NCBI GenBank assembly: GCA_009746045.1
Contig: RPFO01000312.1
Coordinates: 2,415,279 to 2,479,278, forward strand
DNA: 64,000 nt
Origin: Mesostigma viride
Lineage: Eukaryota > Streptophyta > Mesostigmatophyceae > Mesostigmatales > Mesostigmataceae
Reading direction: 5' to 3'
The notes beneath the pieces were generated by a model. That model saw only the letters and a list, made by a program, of their open reading frames with translations, made no database searches and was not told the origin of the DNA. Both the position numbers and the translations under genes were made by a program. Below, piece after piece: positions 14,055 to 38,100 of this stretch (position 1 is its first letter; each line of letters begins with the position of its first letter).

Positions 14055-16745
14055 CAGTAGCAGTAGCAGTAGCAGTAGCAGTAGCAGTAGCAGTAGCAGT
14101 AGCAGTAGCAGTAGCAGTAGCAGTAGCAGTAGCAGTAGCAGTAGCAGTAGCAGTAGCAGTAGCAGTAGCAGTAGCAGTAGCATAGTCTATCGATTTGGAT
14201 GCGCGTGTGGAGGCGCCTGTCTCGTGGGTCACCTACTGTGACTTCACATCTTCCCATTTTTCGGATTTCCAATGAGTGCACTTGTTTGTTCATCAACAAC
14301 CACCCTTTGTTCTGGCCTATCGTCAGCTACCCATCGTGCTGGCCCGTCGACAACCACCTGGCCTGTGTGTGTGTGTGTGCATGTGCATGTTTGGGCGTGA
14401 GCGTGAGCGTGGGCGTGGGCGTGGGCGTGGGCGTGGGCCTGGGCCTGGGCCTGGGCCTGGGCCTGGGCCTGGGCCTGGGCCTGGGCCCGGGCCTGGGCCT
14501 GGGCCTGGGCCTGGGCCTGGGCCTGGGCCTGGGCCTGGGCCTGGGCGTGGGCGTGGGCGTGGGCGTGGGCGTGGGCGTGGGCGTGGGCGTGGGCGTGGGC
14601 GTGGGCGTGGGCGTGGGCGTGGGCGTGGGCGTGGGCGTGGGCGTGGGCGTGGGCGTGGGCGTGGGCGTGGGCGTGGGCGTGGGCGTGGGCGTGGGCGTGG
14701 GCGTGGGCGTGGGCGTGGGCGTGGGCGTGGGCGTGGGCGTGGGCGCGTGTGCTGGCACATCATGCTTGCAACCACCTGGTGTGTGTGTGTGTGTGCGCGC
14801 GCAGGAGACCAAGGACTACGTCAAGGGCGTGTTCGGCCACTATTGGAACTACTGCAACCTCTACCTGCGGGGGCTGCGGCGTGCGGTCCACCACGAGGTA
14901 CGTGCCTCACACTACCCTGAATAGTAGTATGTAGGCAGCAGCAGCGGCAGCAGCCGCAGCAGCCGCAGCAGCCGCAGCAGCCGCAGCAGCCGCAGCAGCC
15001 GCAGCAGCCGCAGCAGCCGCAGCAGCTGCAGCAGCCGCAGCAGCCGCAGCAGCCGCAGCAGCCGCAGCAGCCCCAGCAGCCGCAGCAGCCGCAGCAGCCG
15101 CAGCAGCCGCAGCAGCCGCAGCAGCCGCAGCAGCCGCAGCAGCCACAGCAGTGGCAGCAGCGGCAGCAGCGGCAGCAGTGGCAACGTTTATCTTTTTGTT
15201 GTTATTATTGTTGTTGTTATTCTCATCTTTTAAAAAGTACTATATCAAGGAAATGCTTCTAACTACCACATTTTTTTTACAAGAGAGTGGTATTATCCTC
15301 CATGCTCTTTGTTGATAGAAACAGAACCCTGGCATGGTTTGAGGCCTTCAGAACATTCGTCCAAGTTCTTAAATCTACAATCACTTATTCATGTTACCAA
15401 TCTTTCGGAAGGAAACAAAGCATTCCTAATCCAGAGTGCCACTTGCAGTCATGCGTTTGCTTCGTGCTTATGGTGAGTTCTTAGCCACAAATGCTTCCTT
15501 TGTGTGTGGGTTGTTTCACCCGCCCACTTGGACTGTCGCGCTGCTCCCAAGAAAGTGAAACCGCAAACCGTTCTGGCCTGATCCAAGAGCGGCCCTCCTT
15601 CTTCACTCATATGTGATTTCTTTTGTTTCTTTGGTGATTTTGGCCTAGTCCGGGACCATTCATCACGCTTGGCTCCTTTGTAATTTCCATTGTTGATTTC
15701 GTTGTTTTGGCCTAGTCCAAGGCAGCTCATCAGTTGGACGCTGGGCTCCTGTGTGATATCCCCTGTTGCTTGGTGACATCTCCTTACGTTCCTCCATGCT
15801 TCTGCGCGGTTGGCGTCGGTGCTTCCGCGCTGTTTACTTGCCTCAACCCCCAACCACCCCCAGACACAATACGGCGGGTACCGGGACCAAGTCCTGGAGG
15901 CGGTGGAGACCGGCAAGGCCCAGCTGGCGGACGCCAGCAGAAGAGCCGTCCAGCGGTTGCACTCGCTGCCCTCATCCCTGGCACCTGCCCCGGCACCTGT
16001 TGGGAGCCGTGCGGCAAGCCCCGCCCCATTGAAGTACTCACCGCCACCATCACTCCCTCCTCCGCCACCACAACCACTACAGCAGCAGCAACCGCAGCAG
16101 CCAGCCTTTGCGAAGCTGGCCGGCTCCAGCAGAAGCATAAACAACGGGAATGGGGTTGCCGCTCCCAGTAGCCCTGCTGCTACCAACACCAATGGTAATA
16201 ACAGTAGTACTAATGGTAATGCTGGCGGTGGCGGTGGCCAGCAGCCATCCATGCCTCCGGAACCCCTCCTCCACGTGGTCGCCCCTGGCGAGTCGATATC
16301 GGCAATCGCCGCCAAGTACGGCGTGAGCAGTGGCCAGATCTACCGTTGCAATGCCAGCATAACGTCCGCCAACATGCTCTACGTGGGGCAGCGGCTGCGA
16401 ATCCCCTTTGCCCCCCAGTCGAGTTCTACCGGCTCGAATGGGACCGGAAATGGAGCGAATAACTTGAACAAGAGCACTCATGGGAATGGGAACGGGAACG
16501 GGAATGGCAATGGCAATGGGAATGGCCGCAAGCTGAACATATTCGCCGGAAATGGCAAGGACGAGGCCGGGGGCAACGGCAACGGCCGCCCACCCCTCCC
16601 CCTCACGTACGTGGTGCAACCTGGGGACACCCTGGATGCCATCTCGGCGCTCCACGGCACGGACATATCCGTCCTGCGCAAGCTCAACCCCAACTTGGAC
16701 GCCATGTATCTGCCCGTGGGCGCCGTGCTGGTGGTACGGCCGTGA
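3618..16745 (+). CDS. Soluble lytic transglycosylase (Slt-type) with two LysM domains, multi-exon
   Basis: Predicted exons are 3618-3946, 5086-5388 (or to 5421), 6443-6544, 7617-8051, 8807-8896, 9659-9847, 10648-10725, 12362-12457, 13430-13747, 14805-14897 and 15864-16745 (TGA), about 970 residues. Exons 1-6 give the alpha-helical superhelix of bacterial Slt70 relatives, with landmarks such as APEAAYW followed by AGRWSIEE. The catalytic SLT domain follows: RKES with the presumed acid/base Glu at 10669-10671, [33 protein letters not shown] and the late motif [14 protein letters not shown]. The last exon has a Pro/Gln/Gly/Asn-rich linker and two LysM domains. The family cleaves the MurNAc-GlcNAc bond of peptidoglycan to give 1,6-anhydro products; LysM binds GlcNAc-containing glycans. 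In a green alga the likely targets are a remnant plastid wall or bacterial prey/symbionts (inference). All ten introns are phase 0. The start codon is not settled. Confidence 0.88.
3971..4083 (+). repeat. 50-bp tandem repeat at the head of intron 1
   Basis: Three units of about 50 bp contain AAGTTTTGTTGGAAATGTCT and GGGACGTTTCC. They start about 25 bp after the first secure donor of the transglycosylase gene. Confidence 0.8.
4291..5085 (+). repeat. Ladder of decayed acceptor/exon-head copies in intron 1 of the transglycosylase
   Basis: The real acceptor CCAG|GTGTACCGAGACCT (exon start 5086, VYRDLVARA) is preceded by degenerate copies of the same junction. They start near 4294 (VYCDMV), 4513, 4571 (VYRYLVARA, nearly intact), 4659, 4768 (VYCDLLAD), 4857 (VYGDLLAH) and 4973. 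Spacing is about 60-215 bp. Several copies keep both the AG and the GCGTGTGCCAGGTGTAC core. The pattern fits repeated duplication of intron end plus exon head. Confidence 0.8.
6178..6408 (+). repeat. (CCA)n/(CCG) trinucleotide array
   Basis: About 230 bp of CCA with a few CCG units ends roughly 18 bp before an AG and 35 bp before the acceptor used for the exon at 6443. It therefore takes the place of a polypyrimidine tract. Confidence 0.95.
6648..6785 (+). repeat. Two copies of the exon-3 end plus donor
   Basis: The real exon end is GAGGCGGCCTACTGG|GTGAGA (donor at 6545). Copies occur at 6652-6672 (GTGGCCTACTGG|GTGAGA) and 6761-6785 (CCCGAGGCGGCCTACTGG|GTAGGC), about 110-120 bp apart. Both keep a usable GT. 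Confidence 0.8.
7250..7583 (+). repeat. Minisatellite of TATGCCCCTTT units
   Basis: About twelve alternating 22-44 bp units combine TTATATGCCCCTTTGGTTTC and TTGCTTGTATCT. The array is pyrimidine-rich and runs almost to the acceptor of the exon starting at 7617. Confidence 0.85.
8961..8996 (+). repeat. Copy of exon-5 end with donor
   Basis: The real exon ends GAGCGCATCTCAGACGGC... at 8896 and is followed by GTAAAT. About 97 bp downstream lies a copy with GAGCTCATCTCGGACAGC, ending in CTGCGCCTG|GTAAGG. The copy has the stronger donor, but an in-frame stop (TAG, about 8959) separates it from the real exon. Confidence 0.8.
9186..9428 (+). repeat. Minisatellite of CTCTCGCTTGATC units
   Basis: About eight units of 22-34 bp carry CTCTCGCTTGATCTTACTCC and CACCCTCCCT. 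They lie in the intron before the exon at 9659. Confidence 0.85.
9430..9640 (+). repeat. Two copies of the exon-6 head
   Basis: The real exon start at 9659 encodes [15 protein letters not shown]. Similar stretches at about 9434-9480 and 9570-9615 keep the pattern GCGCGGG...CTACAT...GC.CTGGG.T..TGGACG. They are decayed acceptor-side junction copies about 85-140 bp apart. Confidence 0.7.
11153..11318 (+). repeat. (GT)n microsatellite
   Basis: A nearly pure GT tract of about 165 bp in an intron of the transglycosylase gene has short TATTT and GCGTGCGCG interruptions. Alternating purine-pyrimidine sequence of this length is a classic Z-DNA-prone tract. Confidence 0.95.
12792..13429 (+). repeat. 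96-bp tandem array of an acceptor junction, open in the exon frame
   Basis: GCAG|TACTTCTC junctions recur with exon starts at 12950, 13046, 13142, 13238, 13334 and the terminal 13430. Spacing is exactly 96 bp, with older degenerate copies near 12792 and 12870. Each unit holds about 24 bp of exon head (YFSWMLR-like), then intron sequence ending CACACGAAATGGGGCAG. The 32-codon unit has no stop in the exon frame, so all listed acceptors would give in-frame products. Confidence 0.9.
13798..13965 (+). repeat. Copies of exon-9 end plus donor
   Basis: ATGTTCGTGGAGACCATCCC with CTATCTG|GTGAGCTGTTAGCC occurs at the real exon end (13748 donor). It is repeated almost perfectly at 13810-13850, and a decayed third copy with GGAGACCGTCCTCGGCCTGG lies near 13935-13965. 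Confidence 0.85.
14003..14183 (+). repeat. (AGT)n-(AGTAGC)n array
   Basis: About 50 bp of AGT triplets are followed by about 130 bp of AGTAGC hexamers in an intron of the transglycosylase gene. Confidence 0.95.
14397..14747 (+). repeat. Hexamer array (GGGCCT)n/(GGGCGT)n
   Basis: About 350 bp of perfect hexamers start as GTGAGC, pass through GGGCGT and GGGCCT and return to GGGCGT. They give more than 50 successive GGG tracts with 3-nt spacers on the plus (transcript) strand. The array ends about 55 bp before the acceptor of the exon at 14805. Confidence 0.95.
14936..15182 (+). repeat. (GCAGCC)n array
   Basis: About 245 bp of CAG-rich hexamers begin 38 bp after the donor at 14898. Stretches at both ends carry GGCAGCAGC variants. 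Confidence 0.95.
15864..16745 (+). other. Terminal exon with twin LysM domains
   Basis: After about 45 residues finishing the SLT region, the exon encodes a long Pro/Gln/Asn/Gly-rich linker. LysM 1 covers about 16268-16410 (from [18 protein letters not shown] to GQRLRIP). LysM 2 covers about 16603-16740 (from [13 protein letters not shown] to GAVLVVRP). They are separated by an Asn/Gly-rich spacer made of GGGAACGGCAAT-like units. Bacterial MltD also combines SLT with LysM, but there the N-terminal superhelix is missing. Confidence 0.9.
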
Positions 16746-18018
16746 GGGTGCTGAGTTCTGAATGCGCGGACGTGAGGACTTGATGGTGCGGCCATGTTGG
16801 CCTGGGTGGCGACCACCAATGTGACTTCTAACGTCCTCTTGACCGGTGGCTGTGACCCATTCGATGAAGATGGCCTTGGGAACCTGGGATCCCATCCGCA
16901 TGTACCCTGCAGGGTGATGGGAACCCTGGCCCTTGGAGGACTTCTTCTTTTTGACGGATGGCTCCACTCTTAGGTTTAGCAGCAGCAGATTTTTCCCAAC
17001 CAAGTCTAACGTGGTCGGGGCAGCGGCGCGATGCCAGCCCCAAACTGTCTTGTATGAATTCCACCGCTGCATTGGTGGTGGGCGCTGTGCAAAGCTTGAG
17101 AAGACTTCTAAAACTACGGTTTATTTAGAGCCAAGGCATGGTAGCGTAGCGTTTGGGGTGTTGACCTACACCGGCCGGGATAGTGGGCTCTGTGAACGTG
17201 CATATGAGCACGCATGCGTACCGAGCATGTGCGTGGTGTGCATAGATGGGGACACCTGGCCATGGTGGCCTCAGCCGTGGGTCTTAACCATGCCCACTGC
17301 TGCTACCAAAGCACCCCACCATGCAGTGTGGTGCGCCATTATGGCAATGTGCCGCTGTGTGCGCCCATCGCCCTGCCAAGGGAGTGTCCGTGCCGCATGT
17401 GCCCAGTGGGGTTAACTGATGGAGGATAGAGGGTTGCTTACTATGGCGAAATCTCCGTGTGACGGAGATTGCTTGCCTGCAGTGTGGTTGTATTCCAGCT
17501 GCATTCCAGTTCTATCACCCTGCTTTGAACGGCGCATGGAACTCAGCATCCGTGTATGGAATGGGCATACCAGTCAGTCTGTGACCGTGTTATTTATTGC
17601 CCGATTTAATTAATTAATTAATTAAACTCGTGCTCCCGTTTGGGAGTCACGGAGCACCGAAGTGCTTTTAATCCCTGTGTGTGCACAACAGGAAGAAAAG
17701 GCAGAGACCCCCTTTCTCCTTCATGCCAGAGGCATGTGCCACAGCTGCAATCGGACCCGATGAACGATCCGGCAAGATCTGTGGGTGCAATAAGACCCAT
17801 GTGAGCATATCATAACAAGGAGCGTGGGCATTGGGCAAGTAATCTGAGCATAGCCAGGACGTAGCATGGCTGTACAAGGACTAAGCTAAGGCTATGCCTG
17901 CATGGTTGTGTACCGTGTGTTGGCGGTGCACGTGGCTAGGTATGGCACAGCTAGGCAAACATTCTAGGCATGGCTGCCATGGCGGCAGTGACTACCCATG
18001 GATACAAGCTAGGGCTAT
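16746..18018. other. Convergent intergenic region with an element tail
   Basis: This is 3' flank of the transglycosylase gene, with no conserved ORF. It includes a (TTAA)n tract at 17606-17625, about 394 bp beyond the ORF1 stop at 18019. The same relation is seen at two other element copies, so 17606-18018 is probably the 3' untranslated part and tail of the element at 18019-18375. Confidence 0.6.
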
Positions 18019-18375
18019 TTACAAGCTATTATAGCCCGTAGGGGGCGTCCACATCTTGTGGTTGATCATCAGGTCCCCGCCCCTCCAGTACACCTTGGGC
18101 TTCTGGGGATCCTGCTTGTGGCGGAGGTATTCGATCAGGCCACAGGTTGCGTTGCTGCTGCTGCTGAGCGGGGGCCGGTCAGGTCGTCGTCCAGCGTCCA
18201 GGTGAGGTCGTGCAACCTCTTGCGACGGGAAAGGAACCGCTGCTTGTCCTCGCGGGAGGGGAAGGTGAGCAGGACTAGTGGGGGAGCCGCCTTGTCCCGT
18301 GAGTGGGGAAGGCGGTGGCACCCATGCAGTTCTACCTCACCTACCAGGCCCATGAGGGTAAGGAGCTGGTCCTTA
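18019..18375 (-). pseudogene. LINE ORF1-like protein fragment, frameshifted
   Basis: Reading right to left, one frame gives the C-terminal part of the ORF1-like RNA-binding protein (HGCHRLPHSRDKAAPP, then LSRRKRL and WTLDDDLT). After a frameshift near 18175 a second frame continues EYLRHKQDPQKPKVYWRGGD to a stop at 18019. It aligns along its length with the longer copy at 47389-48567 (RLPHPRAKAGPP, LSRRKKL, WSLDDDLT, NPEKPQVYWRGGDL). It is 5'-truncated, as is usual for non-LTR copies, and cannot encode the intact protein. Confidence 0.8.
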
Positions 18376-18639
18376 TTGCCCGATTTGAAAGAGCGTTATA
18401 TGGGCTCCCTTCCCCGTCTCTTCGCACCGCGATGTCTTTCAGGGCATACAACCTGGCATAACAATGCCGGCATTAGACATATGGCTTTACCGGTACATAC
18501 CTTCAAGGAACTACGTACAAAATTAGGCGAATTAGGGCGGAGGCCGGACATGCGCAGGAGTACGCGGTTATTTTTTAGCTGGTAGAATAGGCCGGCTGCT
18601 GTCTCGACACCATCACCATATAAGGGGGGTTGTGGGTGA

Positions 18640-18945
18640 ACCCTGGGTATGCCCCTAAATACCCTCAGGCTCCGGGGGAAGCCTTTAATTATATTCTCCT
18701 GGCCGGGCTATCGGGGGGTGGCATGCAACCTCCCCCCACACCCGTCATCATGGCCGAGCGTACCGTCCGGTCTTGGATAGTCCGGATGACGCGGAGTTGC
18801 TATCTGCGACTCCAGACCTGGGCAAGTGAGTTGCACCACTTGCCTTCGCGGGTGATCGAGTATCCGCGCAGAGAAGTACCTCAATCATCGGGTACTCCGG
18901 CGGTGGCATGCCTTCGATCATGTTCACGCACTTACTTCCTTATTA
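18640..18945 (+). repeat. Dispersed repeat shared with 47040-47290
   Basis: The two stretches share blocks such as GCATGCAACCT, CACACCCGTCATCATGGCCG, TTGGATAGTCCGGATGA and GACGCGGAGTTGCTATCTG in the same order. The rest is about 80% alike by eye. At 47 kb this sequence sits inside a probable MITE, so this is a second, degenerate copy. Confidence 0.7.
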
Positions 18946-19276
18946 TGTAAGGATCATTGCTATCCGCGGCTCTCCAGCAGGACTGTGTGACATACGCACT
19001 GTGGGGTAGTAACAACCATGCATTTTTATGAATGAATGAATGAATGAATGGAAATATTACATTAAATATGGGTGGATGATACACATTTGTTTGCTTTAGT
19101 TGTTGCTGCATGCCGCACAAGGGGGGATAAATTCTGTAACATGCAGTGTGCCCCTTCCTTAACGCTTAGCTTGTCCATGCCAGAACCTGTCTAGAGTTCT
19201 CTGAAGTACAAGCAATGGTGTCATCACTGTCATGGCCACCAGAAGTGCGCCCAGCATCAACGCCGCCAGTCATGCA

Positions 19277-34383
<15,107 letters not shown>

Positions 34384-35166
34384 GGTTGCGTATCCACCCT
34401 ACCCTTCCGTTCAAGTTCCAAATTCAGCAAGCTATGTGCACGAGGGCGCGTTCCGCCCCCGGTTTGGACGCATTTACTTCCAACGTTAAATTCTTGCAGG
34501 TCAAGCTCAAGGAGAGGAAACCGAGAAAATTTACGTCATGGTGGCCATGAGGATGTCGAGAAATTCGACGTTATTTTTATAGAAACAGTAAATTGCCGCG
34601 TCAATTGCTGGTGATCCAAGCAGCCATAGCCATTCGCTTGTGGTCTATATTAGTAGTGGGGTGGTCTCTCTACCAGAATTAGCGCACCTCGTCTCGCAAT
34701 TCGGGCATCTCAGATCCGCCAGGCGTTACGGAAATGTAAGAATAATTATGTACTAAAAGTTGCCTACCGTATTATGCTTTGTACGGGATTCATGTCTTTG
34801 AATAGTTCCCATGGCCGGATTCCGAGGTTGCCAAGAGTACGATAGGTACAGTATGCATTGCGCAAGATTGCGCAGCAGGGGGATGCGGCAGCCGGAATCT
34901 TCCAAACAAGAACCCTGGAAGAACTTCAACTTGACTGGTAAACCCTGAGATTCCCAGGTGCTTTTCAGGTGTTTTGATGCGGGAAGATAACCCTGGAAAA
35001 CCCTGGCACAGGGATGTTGTCCGCTTGTACACGTTGGAGCTGAGTGCTGCCGTGTTGTGTACTTTTTGTTTTCTGTACCTAGGTAGTCCGCCATGCGCCA
35101 TCGATTCTGCGACCAGTGAGGCAGACGTTTGCTGAGCTCTTCTTTGAGCTAGGCCCTGCACGGTCC
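34384..35166. promoter_or_regulatory. Divergent promoter region (coiled-coil and CPSF6-like genes)
   Basis: The 783-bp spacer separates two divergent start codons (34383 on minus, 35167 on plus), so both promoters must lie in or overlap it. I see no convincing TATA box at a fixed distance from either start. It holds no repeat or ORF that I can support. Confidence 0.6.
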
Positions 35167-38100
35167 ATGGCAGCCATGGACAACGACGATTTTGAAGAGG
35201 ATGTCGAGTTTGGCTTGGGTGGGGTGGAGGACGCGCCGCCCAAGGACGATAAACAGGCAGCGTCTCCCGGGAAGGAGGGCAGGGAGGGCGGGGATTACCA
35301 CAGCGATGGGGCAGACGTTTTCGAAGACGAAAATGAAGAAGATGATGCGGTAGATTTGTATGGAGATGTTGAAGTGGGCTATAACAGTGGGCCGGGCACA
35401 GATGCTGACATTATTCCAGACCGCTCCCCGGATGCAGATGAGGTTGCCAGGGGAGAGGATCCGTCGAATTCACATACCGGCTTAGATGAGCCTCGGGGGG
35501 AAACGTCCACTGATGATGGCGGGACAAGGCCAGCTGGTGGCAAAAGTACGCTGGATGACGATTCCAAGAAGACTAGTTTGAGAGGTCACCGGGATGAGGG
35601 AGGTGATGGTGTAGCGCGGGATCGCCCGGATTCCCACGGGCCGGATGAAACTTGGAGGGATGAGACCTCCCAACAAAAGCGTCCGTCTTCCCCGCCCGCT
35701 CCACCCCCGCAGAAGGATCAACAGCAGCGTGCTGTAACGGAAAAGGCGAACGGGCCACAACCGTCAGATCGGCACGGCCAAACAAGTCTCTTTGTCGGCG
35801 AGCTTCAATGGTGGACGACGGATGCCGAGCTTGAGAAGGCGTTAAGCGAGTTCGGGAAAGTGAAAAATCTGCGATTCTTCGAGGAAAGAGTGAATGCAAA
35901 GTCCAAGGGATATGCCCAGGTATTGATGAAATACATTAGATTGGACACTGTTCCCACAAGTCACGCTTCTTATTTTCGGTTACTGGCTGTTGTGCCTGCA
36001 AGTACCGTAGATATCCGACACAAACGTTTTTGCCTTGAGGCTTTTCAAGGAGCCATCCTTGCATGGGTGGTCGCCCCTTGGATGGGCGCAGCTTTTGTTG
36101 AGAGTCATCGAGGAACAATTTGTGAGGATGTCAACGGCAACAAATCAACCGGTCATCCTATTGGTGACCATTCCCCATGTTTGTGGCTCAAAGGGCCATC
36201 TGATTGCCATTGGCAACTGACTGGAAGGGGAGAAAAGGGCCGAAAGGTTGCCATCTGTAAAAGCCCACGATGCAATTATTAGGCCAAATTTGAATAGATT
36301 GTGGTAGGCTCGTTAGGATGAAGGGACTTTTTGATGCCTCCGCATTTTTAAGCCATCATGTTTTGTCTTTATAAGCACATCTGTCTTTATAAGCACATAT
36401 TCCATTTGCAATGAAGTTTATGTACGCTCTCTTTTAACGTCATCTGGATGCCAGATTAACCGCGGCCGCCAAGTGTAGACTTCCATAAGGCTGCTGCCAT
36501 ATCCACGTGTGATCTCATGTTAGGCCATGCATGTGTGATGCTGCAGAGTCTGTTTTCTGTAGGTGATGCGTGTAAAATACCCTGACTGGCATCCGACATA
36601 CACGTGACCTGCATAGAACTTCTACCCTTGTAGTTGCCCTATCACCGGTTTCCCTGGATAATCCCCGTTAGCACATAAGTTTGTTTGGCGCTGTTGCATG
36701 CGGTGCTGATTGAGTAGCACAGGGGCACTGGAATACCATGGAGCTTGGCCAGCCAGCGTCACCAAAAATAGCAGCTTGGTGGAGAAGTAGGATGGATGGG
36801 CTGAGCATGTGCATGGCAAGGGAATATTGGTGGGGTCTGTCCCTGCCTTTTAGTTTATCAAGGAGACAACCAGCGCAGGCCAGAAATCGGGAGAATGTTG
36901 GTTTCAGGCTGGAGCGTGCTTTGCATTTTCTGTTTCGTAATCTTTTGCTTTGCAGCGTCCGTTGCGAATTTTTTGGACACATCGCCTGCATGTTGAAGGG
37001 TCCTTCCTGCCCACTGTGCATGTTGGGTGCCGTGTTTATTGTGTCGCGCTGAGTGCGGCAGTGCCGCTGCAATTGCTGGATGTATCATGCGCAGTAATGA
37101 TAAACTTAATTTGCGAAAGACCAACTTCCGTGCAAGTGTTGTGACGTGTACTCTATCCGCCTTTTCGTTTCCTTCCCAAGGCATGGGGTTGTTGTCACGG
37201 GCATGCTGGCACCTCACCCGGTAGTTACCTTGTTCCACTAATATTACTCCCTGTGTGAGAACGCTGGCACCTGACACGCTTGTTGATCTTGTTGGATAGT
37301 CATCGCAGTCAAAGCACTTACCACAGGGTGTGCTGCACTGGCACCCCTCCAGGGAATCGGTAGCCGGTCTCTTAGGGTGGGTCATGTCTAGTTAAGGAAG
37401 CCATCATATGTAGGTTTTGCCAAGAAATAGCGTTCATCTGCCAACATATTCAGGTCGCAGGTATGTCCATGCTCAGTTTTACAGGGTGACTCACCGAGAT
37501 AGTCCCAGCACAGACAAATGAACATTTTTACTTACTGTGTGGTCAATGTCATGTGGCTGGGTTAGCGCTGCCTGGTCACTGTATTCCTGTCGACGTACCT
37601 GGTATGGGTCCTGCATTCTGTCGACGTACCTGGTATGGGTCATTGTGGTCGCAGCTGGTTGTGCCATTGCAGAAGCATTGCCCTATGGCTTCTGCTCTCT
37701 TTCCCTCACAACCATGCATGGCGTGAGGCAACCATATGTGACATGAGACACCGCAGACCTGTTCCATGTGCAAGCTTGTGCGTATTTGCACGCGTGAGTG
37801 TGCTCGCATGCTCCCCCACGGTCGATGAGGTATCATGTGTGGTATGTCATACGTATGCGTGGTATGTCATAGATATGCGTGGTGTGGTATATCATAGAAC
37901 CTGGGGGCAGAAGCTTGGGCCTTATGTGGGTGTATCATGGTGTGGGTGAAACATTCCTCCTTGTGCATGCAAGAAGCTCGTGTGTGCGTGTCGTTGATCC
38001 GCTCCTTTGCATGTACTTTGTGCGGTCATGTGGGTCGTTCTAGCTCTCCCTTGATAGCCTTCCCTTGTCCTGGTATGTGCAACGTAGTGAGTTATAGCAT

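Larger units (their letters stand above)
10648..14897 (+). other. Catalytic SLT domain, spread over exons 7-10 of the transglycosylase
   Basis: The exon at 10648-10725 carries the RKES catalytic motif and ends exactly after GLMQ. The exon at 12362-12457 continues with VMPETA. The exon at 13430-13747 carries [10 protein letters not shown], the substrate-groove motif, then a low-complexity Ser/Ala/Gly insertion before [12 protein letters not shown]. The exon at 14805-14897 carries [14 protein letters not shown]. The order and spacing match bacterial Slt proteins. Every residue I expect to be essential is present, so the enzyme is predicted to be active. Confidence 0.85.

Noticed and set aside
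13430-16745. Bacterial contamination as the source of the transglycosylase
   Set aside because: The gene is interrupted by introns with consistent GT/AG and phase, and lies in continuous eukaryotic sequence.
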